NCBI RefSeq assembly: GCF_036759925.1
Contig: NZ_JAPKIB010000003.1
Location: forward strand, 248,001 to 312,000
Source: Kluyvera sp036759925
GTDB taxonomy: Bacteria; Pseudomonadota; Gammaproteobacteria; Enterobacterales; Enterobacteriaceae
Direction: 5' to 3'
DNA length: 64,000 nt
A model generated the notes under the pieces. That model was not told the DNA's origin and did not search any database. It saw nothing but the letters and a program-made list of their open reading frames with translations. This document shows, piece after piece, positions 62,051-64,000 of this stretch (its first letter is position 1; every line of letters begins with the position of its first letter). The translations under genes and the position numbers were made by a program.

Positions 62051-63202
62051 TTACGCCTCCGCGCCGTCAGTTTCAGCCGGGGCGGTGCCGGTCATAGACT
62101 GCACCGCTTTGACCAATGCCGCCGCAAAGGCATCTGCGCTGGTTGTTTCCGGCGTGGCGGTCTCGTCCTGCTCGAGAACGTCGATATTCTCAATCAGGCA
62201 ACCGGCCTCGTAGTCCTCGACCACGAAATCGACTTTGACCTGTTCGTAGTTTTCCACCTGGTCGAGTTTCGGGTTTTCGACGATGTGGCGGCGGTGGCCG
62301 TCTTCGTACAGATAAATCGACAGGTTATCCAGCGTGGTGATCAGGATGCTGTTGGCCGGGAAGAACGGCGCGCGCACCGCCTGAAGCTGGCCGATGGTCT
62401 TCTGGCTGATAATCAGTTCACCGGCGAGCTGTTCGCTGTTCGCCTGGAATTTGTTAATCATCGGGAAGTATTTGTCGGTCAGGATGCGGCGACCACAGAT
62501 AACCACCATTTCCGGGTTTTCGCGGTGAATTTCCGCGACCAGCGATTCAAAAGCATCCATCACCAGCGCGTCGAGGTTGGCGTAATGACCACCTTTACCC
62601 ACCTTGATGGTGTTCGAAATCACCGTACCATCATCGTCGGTGACGCTGGACATGACGCGCTCAGGCGCATCGTTGCGGTATTTCTGCAACCAGCCGACAG
62701 CCACATCCTGAAGCAGTGGATTCTGAGCACGGTCGGAGGTCGCCGCGCGGCTTACACCGTTAAAGCCGATGGTGATGTAGTCCAGCGCCTGACGCTTGAT
62801 GATGGCGTTGCGAATACGGATCTGGAAATCCTGAAAACGCGCCCACAGGTCGAGCTTGCCGTACTTCAGGTGATAGTCGAAGTTGACCGGATGACAGAAA
62901 TAACGGTATGCATCGAGCTTGCCAAAATCAGCGGTTTTACGCTCGATGCCGCCGTCGGTGTCGGTGGTGCTGGCAATGGTGCCGGTCACATCGATACCGA
63001 CTTTCTCTTCGGTCAGCTCGCCAACGGTCACCATGTTGATGAGCTTCAGGAAGCTGGACGACTGCTGGATTTTGTCAAACAGAGTCTGAGTGACCGACGG
63101 CTCGACGGTGAATTTTTTGTCGAGGTCGCTGGTCTTGATGCCGTTCAGCTCGGCGATACGGCTCAGGTACTGATTGAATTTAAAACGGGTCTCTTTACGC
63201 AT
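62051..63202 (-). CDS. N: Major capsid protein N
   Basis: P2 gpN homologue, HK97-fold capsid precursor of 383 residues. N-terminus MRKETRFKFNQYLSRIAELNG and central QDVAVGWLQKYRNDAPERVMSSV match. P2 N has 357 residues; the extra 26 lie at the C-terminus, an Ala/Thr/acidic tail (residues about 355-383) not seen in P2. Order N-M differs in no way from P2. Confidence 0.95.
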   Translation of the reverse strand: MRKETRFKFNQYLSRIAELNGIKTSDLDKKFTVEPSVTQTLFDKIQQSSSFLKLINMVTVGELTEEKVGIDVTGTIASTTDTDGGIERKTADFGKLDAYRYFCHPVNFDYHLKYGKLDLWARFQDFQIRIRNAIIKRQALDYITIGFNGVSRAATSDRAQNPLLQDVAVGWLQKYRNDAPERVMSSVTDDDGTVISNTIKVGKGGHYANLDALVMDAFESLVAEIHRENPEMVVICGRRILTDKYFPMINKFQANSEQLAGELIISQKTIGQLQAVRAPFFPANSILITTLDNLSIYLYEDGHRRHIVENPKLDQVENYEQVKVDFVVEDYEAGCLIENIDVLEQDETATPETTSADAFAAALVKAVQSMTGTAPAETDGAEA

Positions 63203-63233
63203 GGGGTTTGTATTCCTTCGGGTTTATCAGGGG

Positions 63234-64000
63234 TTAGCAGTCGGTCAGCGTGGAGCCAGACGAATCACCGTCGCCACCGGCGCTTAACTTGCGGCGCGGC
63301 TGCGTTTTATCTTCGGTGTGCTCCAGCGTGGTTTTGATGGTGCTGAATTGCTGCGAGGTGGCAGTGGCCTGTTCGGTCAGCGCCTTTTTGACGTCAGCGA
63401 GATCGCTTTCAAGCTGGCTGAAACGTACATCAGCGCTTTCGCCGCCGGTCTGCACCTGCTCGGCGATGGCGGTCACGGCTTCATGTACATCACCGAATCG
63501 CGCGTCGTCACTGGCCTGTTTACGGCTGAAGATGCTTTTTACGGTGTCGCTCAGACGGGTGATGATGGTGTCGGGCTGGTCTTCAAATTCCAGCGCGGCG
63601 AAGGTCGCCACAGAGAACAGATCATCAGGCTGGTCTTTCTTCCCGGCCAGTGGGTTTTGGCTGGCGCGGGAGCAGAATTGCAGGTATTCAGTACCGAGGC
63701 TCGCCGGGTCATCGGTGACCGCCAGCCCGATGAGGCCGCACTTGCCGGTGTTGGCAAAGTTCGGGCGAATTTCCATCGAGGTGTAAACCTTCTGACCTTG
63801 CGCCAGCATCGCCAGCAGGTTGTCGAGGGGGGCAATTTTGCCGAACAGTGCCAGCTTGCCGTTGAGCGCCGAATCGTCGTCGATCACTTCCGCTTTCAGC
63901 TCCACCACATCGCCATAACGGCAAAACGGACTGTCGGGGTAAATACCGCGAATATGCTCGAGGTTGATACGACAGCCATAAACGCGCGGGTCAAAGCCGT
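63234..64000 (-). CDS. O: Capsid scaffold/protease O (5' end outside window)
   Basis: P2 gpO homologue, open to the right edge; the frame there reads GFDPRVYGCRINLEHIRGIY, characteristic of gpO. About 255 codons are visible (P2 O: 284). The N-terminal part is the serine protease that processes capsid, scaffold and portal; the C-terminal part is a coiled-coil scaffold (VRFSQLESDLADVKKALTEQ). Confidence 0.94.
   Translation of the reverse strand, partial: GFDPRVYGCRINLEHIRGIYPDSPFCRYGDVVELKAEVIDDDSALNGKLALFGKIAPLDNLLAMLAQGQKVYTSMEIRPNFANTGKCGLIGLAVTDDPASLGTEYLQFCSRASQNPLAGKKDQPDDLFSVATFAALEFEDQPDTIITRLSDTVKSIFSRKQASDDARFGDVHEAVTAIAEQVQTGGESADVRFSQLESDLADVKKALTEQATATSQQFSTIKTTLEHTEDKTQPRRKLSAGGDGDSSGSTLTDC

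Larger units (their letters stand above)
45036..64000. mobile_element. P2-like prophage (partial)
   Basis: About 19 kb of collinear P2 late genes, all minus-strand: O-N-M-L-X-Y-K-lysBC-R-S-V-W-J-I-H-(chaperone)-FI-FII-E-T-U-D-ogr. It begins next to yoaF and runs off the right edge. The genes for terminase large subunit, portal, immunity, replication and integrase must lie beyond. Reading frames of structural genes are all intact, so it may be functional. Confidence 0.95.

Noticed and set aside
61949..63337. 462-codon plus-strand frame opposite N and M
   Set aside because: Overlaps capsid and terminase genes on the other strand; Val/Asp/His-rich shadow composition.

Overview
This is an enterobacterial chromosome segment. 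The core gene order (ynjBCDEF, nudG, ynjH, gdhA, topB, selD, ydjA, sppA, ansA, pncA, then yeaC, msrB, gapA, yeaD, mipA, yeaGH, dgcJ, yeaK, yeaL, nimRT, yeaO, yoaF) matches the E. coli ynj-yea region. The accessory genes and the GTAGCCCGG-type REP sequences fit an Enterobacter/Lelliottia/Leclercia/Klebsiella-like member of the Enterobacteriaceae. The genus cannot be fixed from sequence alone.

1-14.8 kb: the end of a putative ABC importer operon with a triple rhodanese (ynjB'CDE), then housekeeping genes for nucleotide hygiene (nudG), ammonium assimilation (gdhA), topology (topB), selenophosphate synthesis (selD), signal-peptide digestion (sppA), asparagine hydrolysis (ansA) and NAD salvage (pncA).

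14.9-22.5 kb: an accessory block. It holds a secreted GH18 chitinase-like protein and an organosulfur island. In the island an SsuD-type FMNH2 monooxygenase, an FAD-binding protein and a second (NtaA/SnaA/DszA-type) flavin monooxygenase form an operon. It is read away from an unusual regulator that joins a sigma-54 AAA+ activator and Fis-type HTH to an SsuA-like sulfonate-binding domain in one chain. The operon carries a near-consensus sigma-54 promoter (GG and GC elements correctly spaced, -24 GG at 20424-20425 on the minus strand), with two small palindromes placed where an activator would bind.

22.5-44.9 kb: yeaC, msrB, gapA and yeaD, then a glycine-rich autotransporter where E. coli has yeaE, then mipA. 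Next is yeaGH behind a clear sigma-54 promoter, a c-di-GMP synthase (dgcJ), yeaK, an inserted GPH transporter plus GH31 glycosidase pair, yeaL, nimR/nimT, a CTP-synthase-like amidotransferase domain, yeaO, a small unknown gene and the lipoprotein yoaF.

45.0-64.0 kb: a P2-like prophage inserted next to yoaF, running off the right edge. In minus-strand late-gene order from the right: O, N, M, L, X, Y, K, lysB/lysC, R, S, (HNH moron), V, W, J, I, H, tail-fibre chaperone, DNA invertase, FI, FII, E/E+E', T, U, D, ogr. Its tail-fibre locus is a 1.5-kb invertible cassette: two oppositely oriented fibre 3' ends, each with its own assembly chaperone, bounded by inverted gix/hix-like crossover sites next to a Gin/Hin-family invertase. 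A T TTT TTG slippery site produces the E+E' fusion. The endolysin has the Cys layout of P1 Lyz, which implies activation by disulfide switching. Integrase, immunity and replication genes lie outside the window.
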